Shown: in pieces, positions 1 through 10,987 of the stretch
Position numbering within the stretch: the stretch's first letter is position 1
How the letters are laid out: every line of letters begins with the position of its first letter
NCBI GenBank assembly: GCA_008477525.1
Contig: SPDT01000010.1
Span: 62,001-126,000 of the forward strand
DNA from: Hypomyces perniciosus
Taxonomy: Eukaryota > Ascomycota > Sordariomycetes > Hypocreales > Hypocreaceae
DNA length: 64,000 nucleotides
Reading direction: 5' to 3'
Position numbers and translations under genes: made by a program
Notes under the pieces: generated by a model
The model's input: only the letters and a program-made list of their open reading frames with translations
What the model was told of the DNA's origin: nothing
Database searches by the model: none

Positions 1-1221
1 CACATCCTGGAACCAGTCGAGCACCACTTGGTTTTGAAGTACAGATGCACCGATAGAGCAATGCTCCCCCGCCCCATCAGCCGTCTCGAACAAGTGATAC
101 GTCCCAAGATCTCCCAGCTTCTCTGCGAGCACCTTGGCCTGCCCTGGCAGCATCTCATCATTTTCTGCATCGGCTGAGAAAAACGGGGCCTTGATATTCT
201 GCACGTTATCGCCCAGTGCGAAGTTCTGGCATTTGGTCATCCACTCAAACGGAGACTTCGTGTTGAAGGCCCAGATGCCTTGCTGGATGCCCCAGCGCAA
301 TGAGGTTGGCGCGTCCGAACTTGCGAGGGCATGCTCAATGGCCTGATCGAAGGCGGTTGAGTTACCAGCCTTGAAAAGAGTGTTAAGTCCTGGAGGGAAA
401 TGTTGGAAAAGGGCTCCTCCAAAGTCATCAACACCATCGATTGCCATGACGGCTGCGCAACGGTGATCGATTGCGGCTGCTCGCGCAACAAGGTATCCAC
501 CAAGAGAGTATCCCCAAAGACCAATTGAATCAGGGTCCACATCGTTTCGTGTGAGTGCATAGTCGATAACAGGTGTCACGACTTGCTCCCATTCCGGAAT
601 GAAGCCTAGGTTTTGTTCGCGCCGCACCGTTGGCTGGCCTGGACCCTCGAAAGTGATGGCATTCATACCACGTTGTAGTACCGCCTCGACAAAGACGTGG
701 TACAACTCCTCCTGAGCGCCGTCGAAACCATTACACATGAGAATAGTCGGACGGGGACCAGGAAGTCCGCTACCATAGAAGATGGCGGGGATAGAGAAGT
801 TCTGAGTCTGGAGTGTGACACGCTCACCGGGAACAGGGAGGAGTGCTATGGCCTTGTCAAATGCTGCGATGTGCTTGTCCCATAGAGAGTTGATACGAGG
901 GTCGGCCCAGTTTCCGTGAAGGAAGAAGTCAGCGGCTCGGAGATAGGTTGCTTCTCTGAAGAAGGCGTTCCGGGCAGAAACGGGATGCTTCTTCACATCA
1001 ATACCCTTAGCCTGTCGATGGAGACGTTCGGCAAGCTCATTGAAGGCGGCAGAGTAGCTTTCGAAGTCTCCAGGAATGATTTTGCTCGCTGCGGTGAGAA
1101 CCTCGCCAAGATCGGCACCTTGGTAAGGGGCAATAGAAACAGTGCGGAGGATCTCAAAGTGAAAGCTTGGATCGGGGCTCAGTTGGAGCATTGAATCGGA
1201 CCTTGTCTTATTTCCTGACAT
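1..1221 (-). CDS. alpha/beta hydrolase (DUF1100/FrsA-like family), C-terminus cut by window edge
   Basis: Single-exon reading frame of 407 codons on the minus strand from an ATG at 1221 and open to base 1. A second in-frame ATG at 1191 begins the part that looks conserved. The protein has an N-terminal helical cap region followed by an alpha/beta hydrolase core: the nucleophile elbow GYSLGG puts the serine at residue 239, a likely catalytic Asp is residue 355 (AENDEM), and the His is residue 387 (GAGEHCS). That complete triad suggests an active enzyme. The closest familiar relatives are fungal dipeptidyl-aminopeptidase-like hydrolases and 2,6-dihydroxypseudooxynicotine hydrolase (C-C or ester bond hydrolysis); the substrate cannot be read from the sequence. 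There is no signal peptide, so it is probably cytosolic. Only a few C-terminal residues should be missing, judging by usual family length of about 400-410. Confidence 0.85.
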   Translation of the reverse strand, partial: MSGNKTRSDSMLQLSPDPSFHFEILRTVSIAPYQGADLGEVLTAASKIIPGDFESYSAAFNELAERLHRQAKGIDVKKHPVSARNAFFREATYLRAADFFLHGNWADPRINSLWDKHIAAFDKAIALLPVPGERVTLQTQNFSIPAIFYGSGLPGPRPTILMCNGFDGAQEELYHVFVEAVLQRGMNAITFEGPGQPTVRREQNLGFIPEWEQVVTPVIDYALTRNDVDPDSIGLWGYSLGGYLVARAAAIDHRCAAVMAIDGVDDFGGALFQHFPPGLNTLFKAGNSTAFDQAIEHALASSDAPTSLRWGIQQGIWAFNTKSPFEWMTKCQNFALGDNVQNIKAPFFSADAENDEMLPGQAKVLAEKLGDLGTYHLFETADGAGEHCSIGASVLQNQVVLDWFQDV

Positions 1222-2024
1222 TTTGGCGATAAGAACGACTTAGGGTTGATGGATGAATCGGTTTCGGAGCAATGGCTAGGATTGGCGTAACCAAGGAGTG
1301 TCGAGACTATTAGATGTAGGATGTGATGGCAACCTGGGAACAGTCTGGGTCAAAGAGACGTGAGTTGCAATGCTCTTTTATAAGTTAAGATAATTGTGGA
1401 TTATAAATCTCGGAAGTCTGATCACTGATTCAAACCGAGGGCGGCTATTGAGTTAAGGCCGACCGACCGGCTCACCTGACAACATCTTGATCGTTCTCGT
1501 TCTCGTTTCATCCATATCAAGTAAAGTCAAGAGATACTACGCGATAATGATTCTGTAGAACTTTTTCAAAGAGCCCCAAAAGCTGAGAGCAGTAGCGGTG
1601 GCATAGCCGCCACATGGCATAGCTGGGAGTCTGGCGGCAGACTTTGCTATTCGTGTTCTAGTGTATCGTTCAGGAAAGTCGCCAACCGGAAGATAGGAGA
1701 AAAGTCGTCGTTCCGTTCCGTTCCAGATCTCCTATTGACCCGGGCTCTTTATCTCCGTGTCTCGCCAAGCGGCTTCTTTGTCCCCTGAGAAGACACGGGA
1801 CTGTTGTTCGGACTGGTCGATTTGCTACTCCGAAGTACCTTGTATACCTAAAAAGTGGCGCTGCTTTGATCAAAAGACGAAACACCAGAACGACTAGGCC
1901 GAGTCAGGTGGAACGAGAACGAGAACGAGAACAGGAACGAGAACGAGACCAAATATAGACATGCAAGGGAGTGAGAACGAGCAATAACGCTCTACTTTTA
2001 CTTTCATTCATTTCCCTTTCGTTT
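1222..2024. other. intergenic, shared 5' side of the hydrolase gene, with GAGAAC repeats
   Basis: No convincing gene. It contains a short GTTCTC-type run near 1491-1508 and, in inverted orientation, a longer run of GAGAAC hexamers near 1911-1949. The small reading frames here show no family resemblance. Confidence 0.6.
1911..1949. repeat. GAGAAC hexamer tandem repeat
   Basis: About six imperfect copies of GAACGA/GAGAAC in a row. The reverse-complement version (two to three copies of GTTCTC) lies about 400 bp to the left at 1491-1508, so the two tracts could pair. It lies just downstream of the Zn2Cys6 gene's stop codon. Confidence 0.7.
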
Positions 2025-3382
2025 TCAGGATCCCATTAAAATTGTCTCCAGTCCGCTTTTTATCGTTTGTAGTGGCCACTCAAGCAAGCTTCGCCACTTA
2101 CCACCAGATAATGCTTGAGCAATCGCACGAACTTCGTCACGCCCCGTGGTGCCAACCCACCAGATGTTCTCATCAATCGTGAGAAGGGCAAAATAATGGG
2201 CTAGAAACACCATGGCCCGCGGTTGCTGCTCCTCGACCAGTTTGGTAAACCGCTTCTTTATGAGTATGGGGAAGATGATCAATCGTCTTTGCGCATCGCC
2301 CAGAGGCTGGTCCTTATTCTTCATTACAGCCGCCACTCCACCAATGTAACTCAGTGTCGTCTCATATGCGTCCTGGATCTCCGGATCCCATGGTTCATTG
2401 GCCAAATCTTCTGCATCACGTTCAAGGAGATGTTCCCAGCCTATGCGGTTGGCAGCGCCGAATCTCTCCTCTAGATCAAGGACAACTGGGGTGCTCCGCA
2501 TCAACTCCACCAACATATGCGGTGGGTCGTCTGCCATCATGAGCTGCGCCTTGGAGTAGAGAGCTTGCGTGGTCCCGTTCATCAACATCCATTCCACCGG
2601 TGGGTTGTACGGTTCTCGGTTCCGAATCCGCAGCATGGCAAACGCACAAATTCGCAATAGGTGCGTTGTCATGCATACCACTTCGAAGTTGGATTTGTTG
2701 AACTCGGCCACTTCGGCCACTTCCCTCTTGTGCTCTCGCAGAGCCATGGCCAGATACCTCCTATGCGCATCCATAGCATCGAATGTCTCGTCTACGTTGC
2801 ATACGTACATGTGGAGCGCTGCAACAGAATACATAGAATAGAGTAAGGCGTCCGATTGAAAAGAAAGCTTGGGGATCAGAGTGACAAAGGTGGGTTGGGT
2901 CTTTTCGTCAATGGCGATTGTAGGCCCAGTTATGGTGATGTATTGATGCATGAGCCTCGTCTCTAGCATTCGCCGGCTTTTGGACTCGGGGGGATTTTCG
3001 TTTTCTGGGAAATCCAGAGATTCGGGAGAACGACTGCTGGTCTCTTGCCTTTGGGTCTCTTCGCTTTCATGAGGAGCTGATGAGTGTGAGGATTCTCCAT
3101 TTTGTTTCCCTGGAACTCGATCATAGATGCATAGCGCTCGGTGTCGTTCGCAGTTATGGCAGACGGGTTTGGCCTCATTGCACTTACCAGTCACAATAGT
3201 GAACATCGCGTTAGAAACTTCATCTATTATTGCCAGTGTTTTGCCCAATAGTATGCACATACCTTAACCCTACGAAGACGACATCGCTGGCAGCCAAACC
3301 TCGACTTCCTATGATTCACCTTCGGGGCCCGGAAGGAACTGTCGCCATCGTTCCCGCTGATGTGGTACTGACTAATAAACAT
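2025..3382 (-). CDS. Zn2Cys6 (GAL4-type) transcription factor
   Basis: Two exons, 3263-3382 and 2025-3182, separated by an 80-bp intron with a GTATGT donor; 425 residues. The intron splits the zinc cluster. After splicing, the six cysteines fall at 31, 34, 41, 48, 51 and 58, giving the canonical Cx2Cx6Cx6Cx2Cx6C binuclear cluster, preceded by the basic HRKSR segment. A low-complexity Ser/Glu/Pro linker follows (about 65-105), then a helical region without the strongest signatures of the large fungal-specific TF domain but typical of short C6 regulators that act near membrane or metabolic genes. Expected to be a nuclear DNA-binding regulator; its target is unknown. The ATG at 3382 is the only in-frame ATG ahead of the cluster; longer upstream extension would need a GTG. 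The adjacent hydrolase is a possible but unproven target. Confidence 0.88.
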
Positions 3383-4147
3383 GATCTGTTTGCACGATGA
3401 TTGCAAGATCGTAGTAGGCAGCCAGTATGATGAACAAATTGATGTGCAGATCCGCACAATGCAGCATAATCAGCGGGGTTTCGGGGATATCAAAATTCCA
3501 TACCTTTGTCTCACCTCCGAACAGGACGGCCAGAAAATACCGAAGTTGCCCCACCAATGACGGAAACCCGGGGCCATCTGTGGAGATTCGTGATGTAAGT
3601 ACTTCGTAAATAGATATTAAACCTGGAAAGTGAATGACGGTGCCGGACAGAGAAAAAGGGCAAAGTCCAAGCCTACTTCGTAACTCTTCCTGTATCTGAC
3701 CCAGAAACTGGGCTGCTTGATCAGGGATCTATCTTCTGAGGACCGTACGAAGTACCTTGCTCTTGAGAATGCCATTGTAAATAGCATGCCATACTCTTAA
3801 CTCCATAAATAGTACAACAGAAATACTGAGATGGGCTCTGAAAGAGCACCGAGAGCCCTCATGCAGCTACCAAGAATTATAGAAGATATTTCAGCCGTTT
3901 CAATACCGAGAGAATGGAAACGATACACCTTGCAGAGCTTACGGAGGAAACATGTGGTGTGCGACCTGCAAGCATTGGCAAGGTACGTACCGAAGTTGAA
4001 TTGGTGGGGCTGATTCACCGCCTTCCCCAATCCACTCTCCAGAGAAAAGTTGCATCCGGCAAAATTCGCCAAACTTTGTTCACCCAAGAAATCTTTGGAG
4101 TTGCGATTTTGCACGACTTCCATACACACCAGACTCAACACGAAATA
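3383..4147. other. divergent promoter region between the Zn2Cys6 gene and RRP15
   Basis: No gene supported. An open frame runs in phase into RRP15 from 3914, but its sequence is unconserved-looking and is more likely 5' UTR. Three TACGAAGTA-type motifs occur near 3599, 3674 and 3745. Confidence 0.6.
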
Positions 4148-5044
4148 ATGGCTGGGTTTACAAATAAGAAGCGTCGCAATGACGGCAAGGCGCAGAGGCC
4201 CACGAAAAAACAGCGAAGAATCCAAGCATACAACAGTGATTCAGAAGGCGACGATGGCCAGGCCTTCGACGCAGTAAATCTGCTTGATTCCGATGATGAC
4301 ATTCACAATGCCAAGGCGGATGATGTCGGTGATGTCGACGAGAAGGATTCCTCCAGCTCTGAGGAGGAAGCGCCTGCCCCAAGTAGGGCGAAGCCGAAGA
4401 AAGCCAAGTCAAAACAGCCAGAGCCAGAATCCGAACAAGAAGACGAAGCAGAAGAGGATGAGGAGAGCGGATCAGATCTAGATGACGATGACGATTACTT
4501 GGGCCTCGATGCAACGGATAAGAAGACGAAATCGAAACGAAATGACCCCAGCGCTTTCGCTACATCGCTCTCCAAGATTTTGTCCACCAAACTATCAACA
4601 TCTAAACGATCAGACCCTGTCTTGTCCCGAAGCGTGGCTGCACATCAAGCCTCAAAAGCTGCTGTGGATAGCGCCCTGGAGGCAAAAGCTAAGCGGAAAT
4701 TGAAGGAGCAAAAGCGAGTGGCCATGGAGAAGGGCCGTGTAAAGGATATTCTTGTCCCCATCACAAATGACTCTACCGGCGATCTGGAAATGTCAACAGC
4801 AGAGGTGTTGGAGACGGAGAGGGCGCTGCGCAAAATCGCGCAAAGGGGTGTTGTCAGGCTATTCAACGCATTCAGAGCCGCCCAGGTCCAAGCGGCAGAG
4901 GCGGAAAAGGGCACGAGGAAGGATGGTGTGATTGGCGTGAAGAACAGGGAGGAGAAGGTTAATGAGTTGAGTAAGAAGGGCTTTTTGGAGTTGATTGCTT
5001 CAGGCGGAGGCGGCTTGAAGAAGGGTCCGTTAGAAGAGGCATAG
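4148..5044 (+). CDS. rrp15: ribosomal RNA-processing protein 15 (Rrp15 family)
   Basis: Intronless, 298 residues. Starts with MAGFTNKKRR, a basic nuclear/nucleolar targeting stretch, followed by a long acidic Asp/Glu/Ser region (about residues 40-125). The conserved Rrp15 core follows, with DPSAFATSLSKIL, RSDPVLSRS, LKEQKRVAMEKGRVKD and the C-terminal TERALRKIAQRGVVRLFNA and KVNELSKKGFLELIA segments. Rrp15 is a nucleolar component of pre-60S (and 90S) particles needed for processing the 27S pre-rRNA. I chose the ATG at 4148 rather than the in-frame upstream ATG at 3914 because the 78 residues between them do not resemble the family. It is followed after 213 bp by the convergent ferredoxin gene. 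Confidence 0.93.
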   Translation: MAGFTNKKRRNDGKAQRPTKKQRRIQAYNSDSEGDDGQAFDAVNLLDSDDDIHNAKADDVGDVDEKDSSSSEEEAPAPSRAKPKKAKSKQPEPESEQEDEAEEDEESGSDLDDDDDYLGLDATDKKTKSKRNDPSAFATSLSKILSTKLSTSKRSDPVLSRSVAAHQASKAAVDSALEAKAKRKLKEQKRVAMEKGRVKDILVPITNDSTGDLEMSTAEVLETERALRKIAQRGVVRLFNAFRAAQVQAAEAEKGTRKDGVIGVKNREEKVNELSKKGFLELIASGGGGLKKGPLEEA

Positions 5045-5257
5045 AGTCGTTGTTCGTTTTGTAAGAGGGGCGAAAACTTGGCCTTTATTGAGGTCTATGG
5101 TCCGAAAAAAATGCAGCAAAAGATACACCCCCAAAATAATGCACCTGAACCCGGGGCTCGCTGACCCTTGCATCCTTTCTATTTTCAATAATGTACAGCT
5201 TTTACTTTCAATCATAACAACCGTCATTGTATCGCAGGTTAGGGACCCGATAGGGAA

Positions 5258-5895
5258 TCATTGGAAGTCGCTGGCTTGCAAATTCCTTGTCATGGAGGGC
5301 AGCTTGACCACCAAACCGTCCAACTCCTTGGTCATCTTGACCTGACAACCCAAACGACTCGTCTCCGTCAAGCCGAATGCGAGGTCCAACATGTCGTTTT
5401 CGTCGTCTTCGGGCTCGGGCATCTTATCGAAATACTCCTCGTCCTCCACAATGACATGGCACGTTGAGCATGCGCAAGATCCTCCGCAAGCGCCCTCCAT
5501 CTCAAGGTCGTGGGCTTGCGCTATGTCTAGTAGGTTGTCGCCCGCAGAGACGGCAATTTTGTGTTCGTCACCGTCCTTGTCGATAAACGTGACCCAAAGC
5601 CTATGCTGTTGTGAGCCATGGAACCTTGTTGCTTGCAATTGTATGCCGCAACCTACTCTTCACCTGACTTTGGTGGTGTGACATGTCCATGCCGCCTCTG
5701 TGTTGTGGTGGTGAATGTGCGGTGGCATAGTGGTAACCGGCGAGTTTGGCGAGCACTGAGTCTAGGTGCGCATGGTAATAGAGGTGTTGATGAGGCAAAT
5801 GCAATCTTTAAGGGACTGTGACTGGATTGAATTCGACGGCACCCTGAGGCGGGCAGCCTCGCTAGGCTTGTTGCGATTGTTCTAGAGGCGGACAT
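5258..5895 (-). CDS. yah1: mitochondrial [2Fe-2S] adrenodoxin-type ferredoxin
   Basis: Two exons, 5657-5895 and 5258-5600, with a 56-bp intron (GTAGGT donor); 193 residues. The first about 70 residues are Arg/Ser/Thr-rich without acidic residues, a typical mitochondrial presequence. The mature domain begins near LWVTFIDKDG and carries the four cluster cysteines at 118, 124, 127 and 165 (Cx5Cx2C then C) as in Yah1/adrenodoxin. Function known for the family: electron transfer from ferredoxin reductase Arh1 in the matrix for Fe-S cluster assembly, haem A and ubiquinone synthesis. The frame could extend to 5940 only with a GTG, so the ATG at 5895 is taken. The splice junction restores the conserved GEELxVTF motif, which supports the chosen sites. 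Confidence 0.94.
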
Positions 5896-6282
5896 GTGGC
5901 TCTGGTGATGTTCGGATGATGTTGAGACTCGATAGAACACGCTGTATCACCGTCGCATGACCAAATTGGCTCGATTTATGCGGTCGCAAATGCCGTATCG
6001 CAATTCTTCAGCGCTTGGAGAGCCAACAGCCAACAGAATTCGCAAAACTGCTATGTCCGGATGGTGCTCGTTAATAAACCAACTCCGGTTCGCTGGCTCG
6101 CAACTCCGAGGGGAAAACTCGTGGGACCTATGGAGCTATGATAACGGCGCCTTATCGGCCGGGAAATTCATTTACCGGGGGGCACCAACGTTTGGCTCCG
6201 AGCTTTCCCATATGGTCGCATTTTCATCGATGGGCACAAATCTGGCTCACATGCCCACCGCAGAGATCTGTGATCTCTCGTC
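5896..6282. other. divergent promoter region between YAH1 and UGO1
   Basis: About 390 bp separating two divergently transcribed nuclear genes for mitochondrial proteins. A 109-codon frame at 5957-6286 has no recognisable features. I see no distinct control element. Confidence 0.5.
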
Positions 6283-7875
6283 ATGAACATGTCTGCACAC
6301 ACAGAGGGGGCCAATCCCCTGAGGCCGTACTACAGGCCGCCGACTCTCGAAGAACGGGCGGGGTCTGTCCCGATACCGAGCTCAAATCCGTTTTCGAGCG
6401 GGCACGAGGTGGCGAGCGGCGCCAAATATGCGTCCAAGGCGAGGGACATGCTGAACGACCTCGACTACAAGGAATACATAGGCGAACCCTCGCCGTCTGT
6501 GGTCGAAAGCGTCAAGGAGCTTGTTGACGAGCTGATATGGAAATACATGTCCGTTCTGATCGGGCAGCCTTTCGAGGTGGCCAAGATGATCCTGCAGGCT
6601 CGGGATCAAGATGAGAAGGCGGCATCTTTAACCCTCCCAGAACCAGAACCACAGCCCAGGCACGTCTCAAGTCGGACAACCGCCTCGACCCTTGATGTAG
6701 GTGATGGCCCGTTGTCTTAGGGTCCTTGTATCCTTGCTAATGAGCAACATTGCAGCAGGAATCGGATTCCGAGGGAGAGGAGCCAGCATACTTCACCTCT
6801 AATGTCCCAGGCGCCTCGAATCCATGGAGCACCAACAGGAGCCCCAGCAGCCGGAATGCACCAGAGTCTCCTGAATTGTCTCCTGTGCAGCCGGCAAAGA
6901 AGATAGCCATCCCAGAGCATTACCTGAACCTGCGCCGACCCGACGCTGTTCTCGACGTCATCGGGCAGCTATGGCATAAAGATGGCGCGTGGGGTGTATG
7001 GAAAGGGGCAAACGCAACTTTCCTGTACACTGTTCTGCAGTCATTGCTGGAGAACTGGTCAAGAAGTTTCCTCAGTGCAATCTTCAATGTACCAGACTTG
7101 GGCGTCAAAGACGTTGATCGTCTTCTTGACATTGCCTCCCCATATCCCTGGGCGTCCCTCTTCGTGGCGGCAGCTGCCGCCGTCACAACCGGCCTCGCTC
7201 TCGCTCCCCTGGACCTTGTCCGGACGAGGTATGAGGTCCACAAAACACCTTGAAGTGGACATTGCTAATGAATTCAGGTTGATCATGACATCTCCTTCCA
7301 AGGGACAACGAAGGACTATTGCGAGTCTCCGGGCACTTCCCTCATACTACTGCCCTCCCACCGTTGTCCTCCCAACTATTCTCCACTCTCTTGTGAATCC
7401 CGTCTTCACACTGTCCACCCCCCTGGCGCTCAAAACTCGATTCAGAATCACCAGCGAAATAGCGCCAATGACATTTTCCGTTGCCAAGTTCTTTGCATCT
7501 TCGCTTGGTATTTTGGTCAAGCTTCCTGTGGAAACTGTGCTGCGTCGCGGTCAAATCGCTGTGCTTTCTGAGCCAGACTACCTACTGGCTCTGAATGGGG
7601 AGGATGAAAAGTTCGAGACCATTGTGCCCCCCGGGCGATACAATGGTATGTTCGGCACCATGTATCATATTGTCACTGAGGAGGGCACTCGCGAGATCCC
7701 TCCTAAGCCTACCACAACCAAAAAAGGCAAGGTCAAGAGCAAGTCCCTTCAACCAACTTACAAGAAGGGCCAAGGCCTGGATGGTCTCTGGAGAGGATGG
7801 AGGATCGGCTGTTGGGGACTCGTTGGTCTCTGGATGGCGAACATGGTCGGGCGTGGTGGGGAGGGCGAATTCTAA
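6283..7875 (+). CDS. ugo1: mitochondrial outer-membrane fusion protein Ugo1-like (carrier-fold)
   Basis: Three exons, 6283-6696, 6756-7228 and 7278-7875; 494 residues. Both introns are short (59 and 49 bp) and share the branch-like TTGCTAATGA. It resembles the Ugo1/SLC25-like family: a modified carrier fold with degenerate Px[D/E]xx[K/R] signatures (PLDLVRTR around 287-294, LPVETVLRR near 383-391) and carrier-type WKG and LWRGW motifs. A hydrophilic Pro/Ser-rich insert (about 115-190) separates the first segment from the rest. In yeast Ugo1 sits in the outer membrane and links Fzo1 with Mgm1 in mitochondrial fusion. The first ATG at 6283 is used; another in-frame ATG lies at 6289. The second exon has a tandem CAGCAG acceptor, so one Gln may be optionally included. 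Confidence 0.88.
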
Positions 7876-8527
7876 AAGGACAAAAAAGGAGTTATGAATT
7901 ATGTATGCCTGACGGAGAGGCATTTCCTAGCAGGCATTGAGAAAAATCTCCGCTTCCACGACGTTTATGATGGGACGACACGATATCCACCATTTATCCC
8001 AATACTACACGAATACCCAAAAAGAAGAAGATCTGCCCGATCTTTGAAGAAACAAGGTGCTTTCTAGTCTTGGATAGTGGATATGCTCCAGATGATGTAA
8101 GACATACGAATGAAGAAACCATCATGCTTTTTGCATGAAATTATGTCGAAAAGAAGCTATAGCCTATTTTTGACTCTACTATTCTATCATATGCCAGATA
8201 CTCGATTGAATGAGTGATTGATTCACTTTGCTTGGATTGACTTCGATAAGACCCGAGCGCAATTTCATATGAGGCGATCACGTGAGCAGGCGTTCATCAC
8301 CTGATGCTTTATCAATGAACCTTACCAGCAACCCTCATCCTCCAACCCAGTAAATACCTCTACCTCTCCCATTGGTTAGGTAGCGTCTGAGGTTTGCTGC
8401 CCGATCTGTTGCGAAACTTTCGAGTTTGGCGAAATGAGTTGATCCGAGAAGCGAATACCAATCCAAGACGCGCATCAGGACACGCCACCAGCAGCAGCCC
8501 AAGCAGGATAAGCTGAGGCGCGCAACC
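7876..8527. other. intergenic between UGO1 and SHG1
   Basis: Contains the UGO1 3' UTR and the SHG1 promoter, both genes on the plus strand. AT-richer than the flanks; no gene, repeat or RNA recognised. Confidence 0.5.
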
Positions 8528-10987
8528 ATGGCGACGACGTCTACAGAGCAGTCGAATGCTACGATCGAACCTACTGCTGATCCGGCGCAGCGAAAATTCA
8601 AAGCCTCAGAACTTCCGTTGCCATCTGCGACTCGAGCGGCCATTGAATCTCTGGCCCACAGCTTCAAGAAGGAGGGCGCGTACGACTCGATAAGAAAGCA
8701 GGTTTGGGATAAGTTTGAGGCCAGCGTATGCTTGAGAGTCGGCTTTGCTGCCAATTACTGGTAATTCTAACTTTCCTAGGACTATGAGGCTCAAATTACA
8801 AAGGCGATTTTAGAGGTTGCGGAGCAGGAGGTGGAGCGGAATCCTCAGCAGCTCCTCACCCTAGATCGACGAAAGGCCGCGGCGCTGATTGATGGCGCCT
8901 TGGAGCGCTCGGGAGTCTATCAAAAGGCAGAGACGGTTATCGGGCAGCTGATCGATGTCGGCGCGATCGAGCAAAGCATCCGCGAAATTAGGCGGGCGGA
9001 GATTGGTGAAGAGGCTGCCAACGACGAGCATACGCGCGGAGCCAAGACTGATGAGGACTATGCTGCCGATACCGCCGCACGACAGGCTGAGCGCGATCGG
9101 GTGCGAGATGAGCTCAAACAGAAAGAGGCTGCTATTGAAGAGGAGAAAAAGCGCATTGCTAAGGAGGAACGTCGCCGAGAAGAGAAGGAGCGCGAAAAGG
9201 CAGAGCTCAAGCGCCAGGAGGAAAGAGACGAGCGCCGCAGGAAACGTGAGAAAGAAAGGGAGGAGAGAGAAAAGCAACGCGACGTGGAGCGGGAACAAAG
9301 ACACAAGGAGAGAGAGAAAAGAGACCGTGAACGAGACCAAGAACGGGACCGTGATCGAAATCGAGATAGCAACCGTGATCGCGATCGCGACGGTGAGAGT
9401 CGCCGCAAGGACAAAGAGACACTATCCGAAGAGCTGAAGGAGAAGCTTTCTAAGGAAGATCATGAGCGACTGGAGCAGGAGGCGCTGGCTGATCTTCTGA
9501 GGGAAAGTAGCAAATCGACGCGCACAAAGCCTGAGATGGAGATTGATTCTTCCCTGGCTCCTCCGCCACGGAAGACTGGTCCCGCCTCGGCTATCAATCC
9601 GATTCGAAAAGACTCTTCTAAAACTACGGATGCCAGAAAGCCTGGCGATAGAAGAGACTCGAAATCTTCCATTGATCCCAAGTCTTCTGTGTTGAGAGGT
9701 GACAGGCGATCTAGTCGAAGCGTGTCACGAGTTCATGATAAAGACCGGGATAGGGAGAGAGAGCGAAGTCGCAATCGAGATGCAGACGATCGTCGGCGAC
9801 GTGATCGCCGATCTAACTCCCCACGGCGCGAGCGCAGTCGCTCAAGGGTCAGGGATAGACGGGAGAGGAGCCGCTCTAAGTTGAGGAGGGATAGGAGTCG
9901 CTCTCGAAATCGGAGGGATGATAGGCGCGAACGAAGCCGCTCGCGACAGAGGCAGGACCGGCCTGAAAGAAGTCGATCAAGACGACGAGAACGCAGTCGA
10001 TCCCGAGCTAGATCAGCTAGGCGGGAGAGAAGTCGGTCCCGGGCCAAGGTCGATCGACGAGACCGAAGTCGGGACAGAAGAGACCGCTCGAGGTCTCGCT
10101 TGCGACCTGGACGAGACAGAAGCCGTACCCGTTCACGTGTGCGTCCTGACAGGCGTGACAGGAGTCGCTCCCGTGCCAGAAAAGATCGCAGTCGCTCGAG
10201 GGATAGTCGTCGGGGCGGGGCGGATCACTACGATCCTCGCGCAGATCGCTCACCGTTGCGCAGACGAAGTAGGGACCGATCTCGTGACAGGGACAAGGAA
10301 CGCGACAGAGACAGAAACAAGGACAAAGACCGAGAACGAGAAAAAGATCGCCCGCGCGATCGACGAAGCCGTTCACGGTCACGCCCTGGCTCATCCACCG
10401 TACGACCTTCAACTACCGCTAAAGACGACTTGGAGGAGTGGAAACTGGAGGAGGTTAGGAAGCGAGAGAAGGAGGCCAAGGCCTACTTGGCTGCGCAAAA
10501 GGACGCGAGAGAGAAAGGTCTGCCGATTCCGGGCGTGGACGACAAGAAGAGTAGTGGTGAGAAAACCCCTGTGCTGCGACAGCGGGGCGATGGACATGTT
10601 ATTGACAGGTATGCTCCTGGAGGCGGCCGGGAGGAGAGACATAGGAGTCGATCACGGAGCAATAGTCGAGACAGGGCGAGGTACCGCGAGCGAGACTGTG
10701 AACGAGATCGGGATAGGGATCGAGACCGAGAGCGGCGCGAGCGAGAAAGAGAACGCGATCGAGATAGGGACAGAGACCGCGATCGGGACCGTGAACGGGA
10801 TAGAGACCGCAGAGATCGCGACAGGGATCGGAGTAGGGACAGGGACAGAGAGAAGGATAGAGAGAGGAACCGTGATCGTGAGCGCGACAGAGATCGGGAC
10901 AGGAGGAGTAGACGAGAGCGGACTTTATCCCCTCGTCGGGATAGACGCGATCGCAGCCGCAGCCGTCGCCGGAGCAGAAGCCGTTGA
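8528..10987 (+). CDS. shg1: Set1/COMPASS subunit Shg1 (BOD1/SHG1 domain) with long RS/RD-rich tail
   Basis: Two exons, 8528-8725 and 8780-10987, joined at FEAS/DYEAQ; 801 residues. Residues about 22-150 match the BOD1/SHG1 (COMPASS-Shg1) domain: LPLPSATRAAIESL, a GAYDSIRKQVWDKF block, then VIGQLIDVGAIEQSIRE. Yeast Shg1 is a small subunit of the Set1 H3K4 methyltransferase complex. After a Glu/Arg/Lys coiled-coil region (about 165-275), the remaining half consists of RS, RDRD and RE repeats like those of splicing regulators, with two less biased stretches near 330-410 and 620-690. Alternating-charge codons make this region open in several frames on both strands; those shadow frames are not genes. 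Predicted nuclear. The identity of the N-terminal domain is secure; the role of the tail is inference. Confidence 0.88.

Noticed and set aside
3914..4147. In-frame N-terminal extension of RRP15
   Set aside because: The 78 extra residues lack the composition of the family and the MAGFTNKKRR start fits better; probably 5' UTR.
5957..6286. 109-codon plus-strand frame between YAH1 and UGO1
   Set aside because: Lies in a divergent promoter and resembles nothing known.
8861..9340. 159-codon antisense frame with hydrophobic composition
   Set aside because: Leu/Phe-rich only because it mirrors Lys/Glu/Arg codons of the coiled-coil region.
9058..10479. Long antisense and shifted open frames in the SHG1 RS/RD region
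   Set aside because: They are by-products of alternating Arg/Asp/Ser codons, with repetitive composition and no independent motif.
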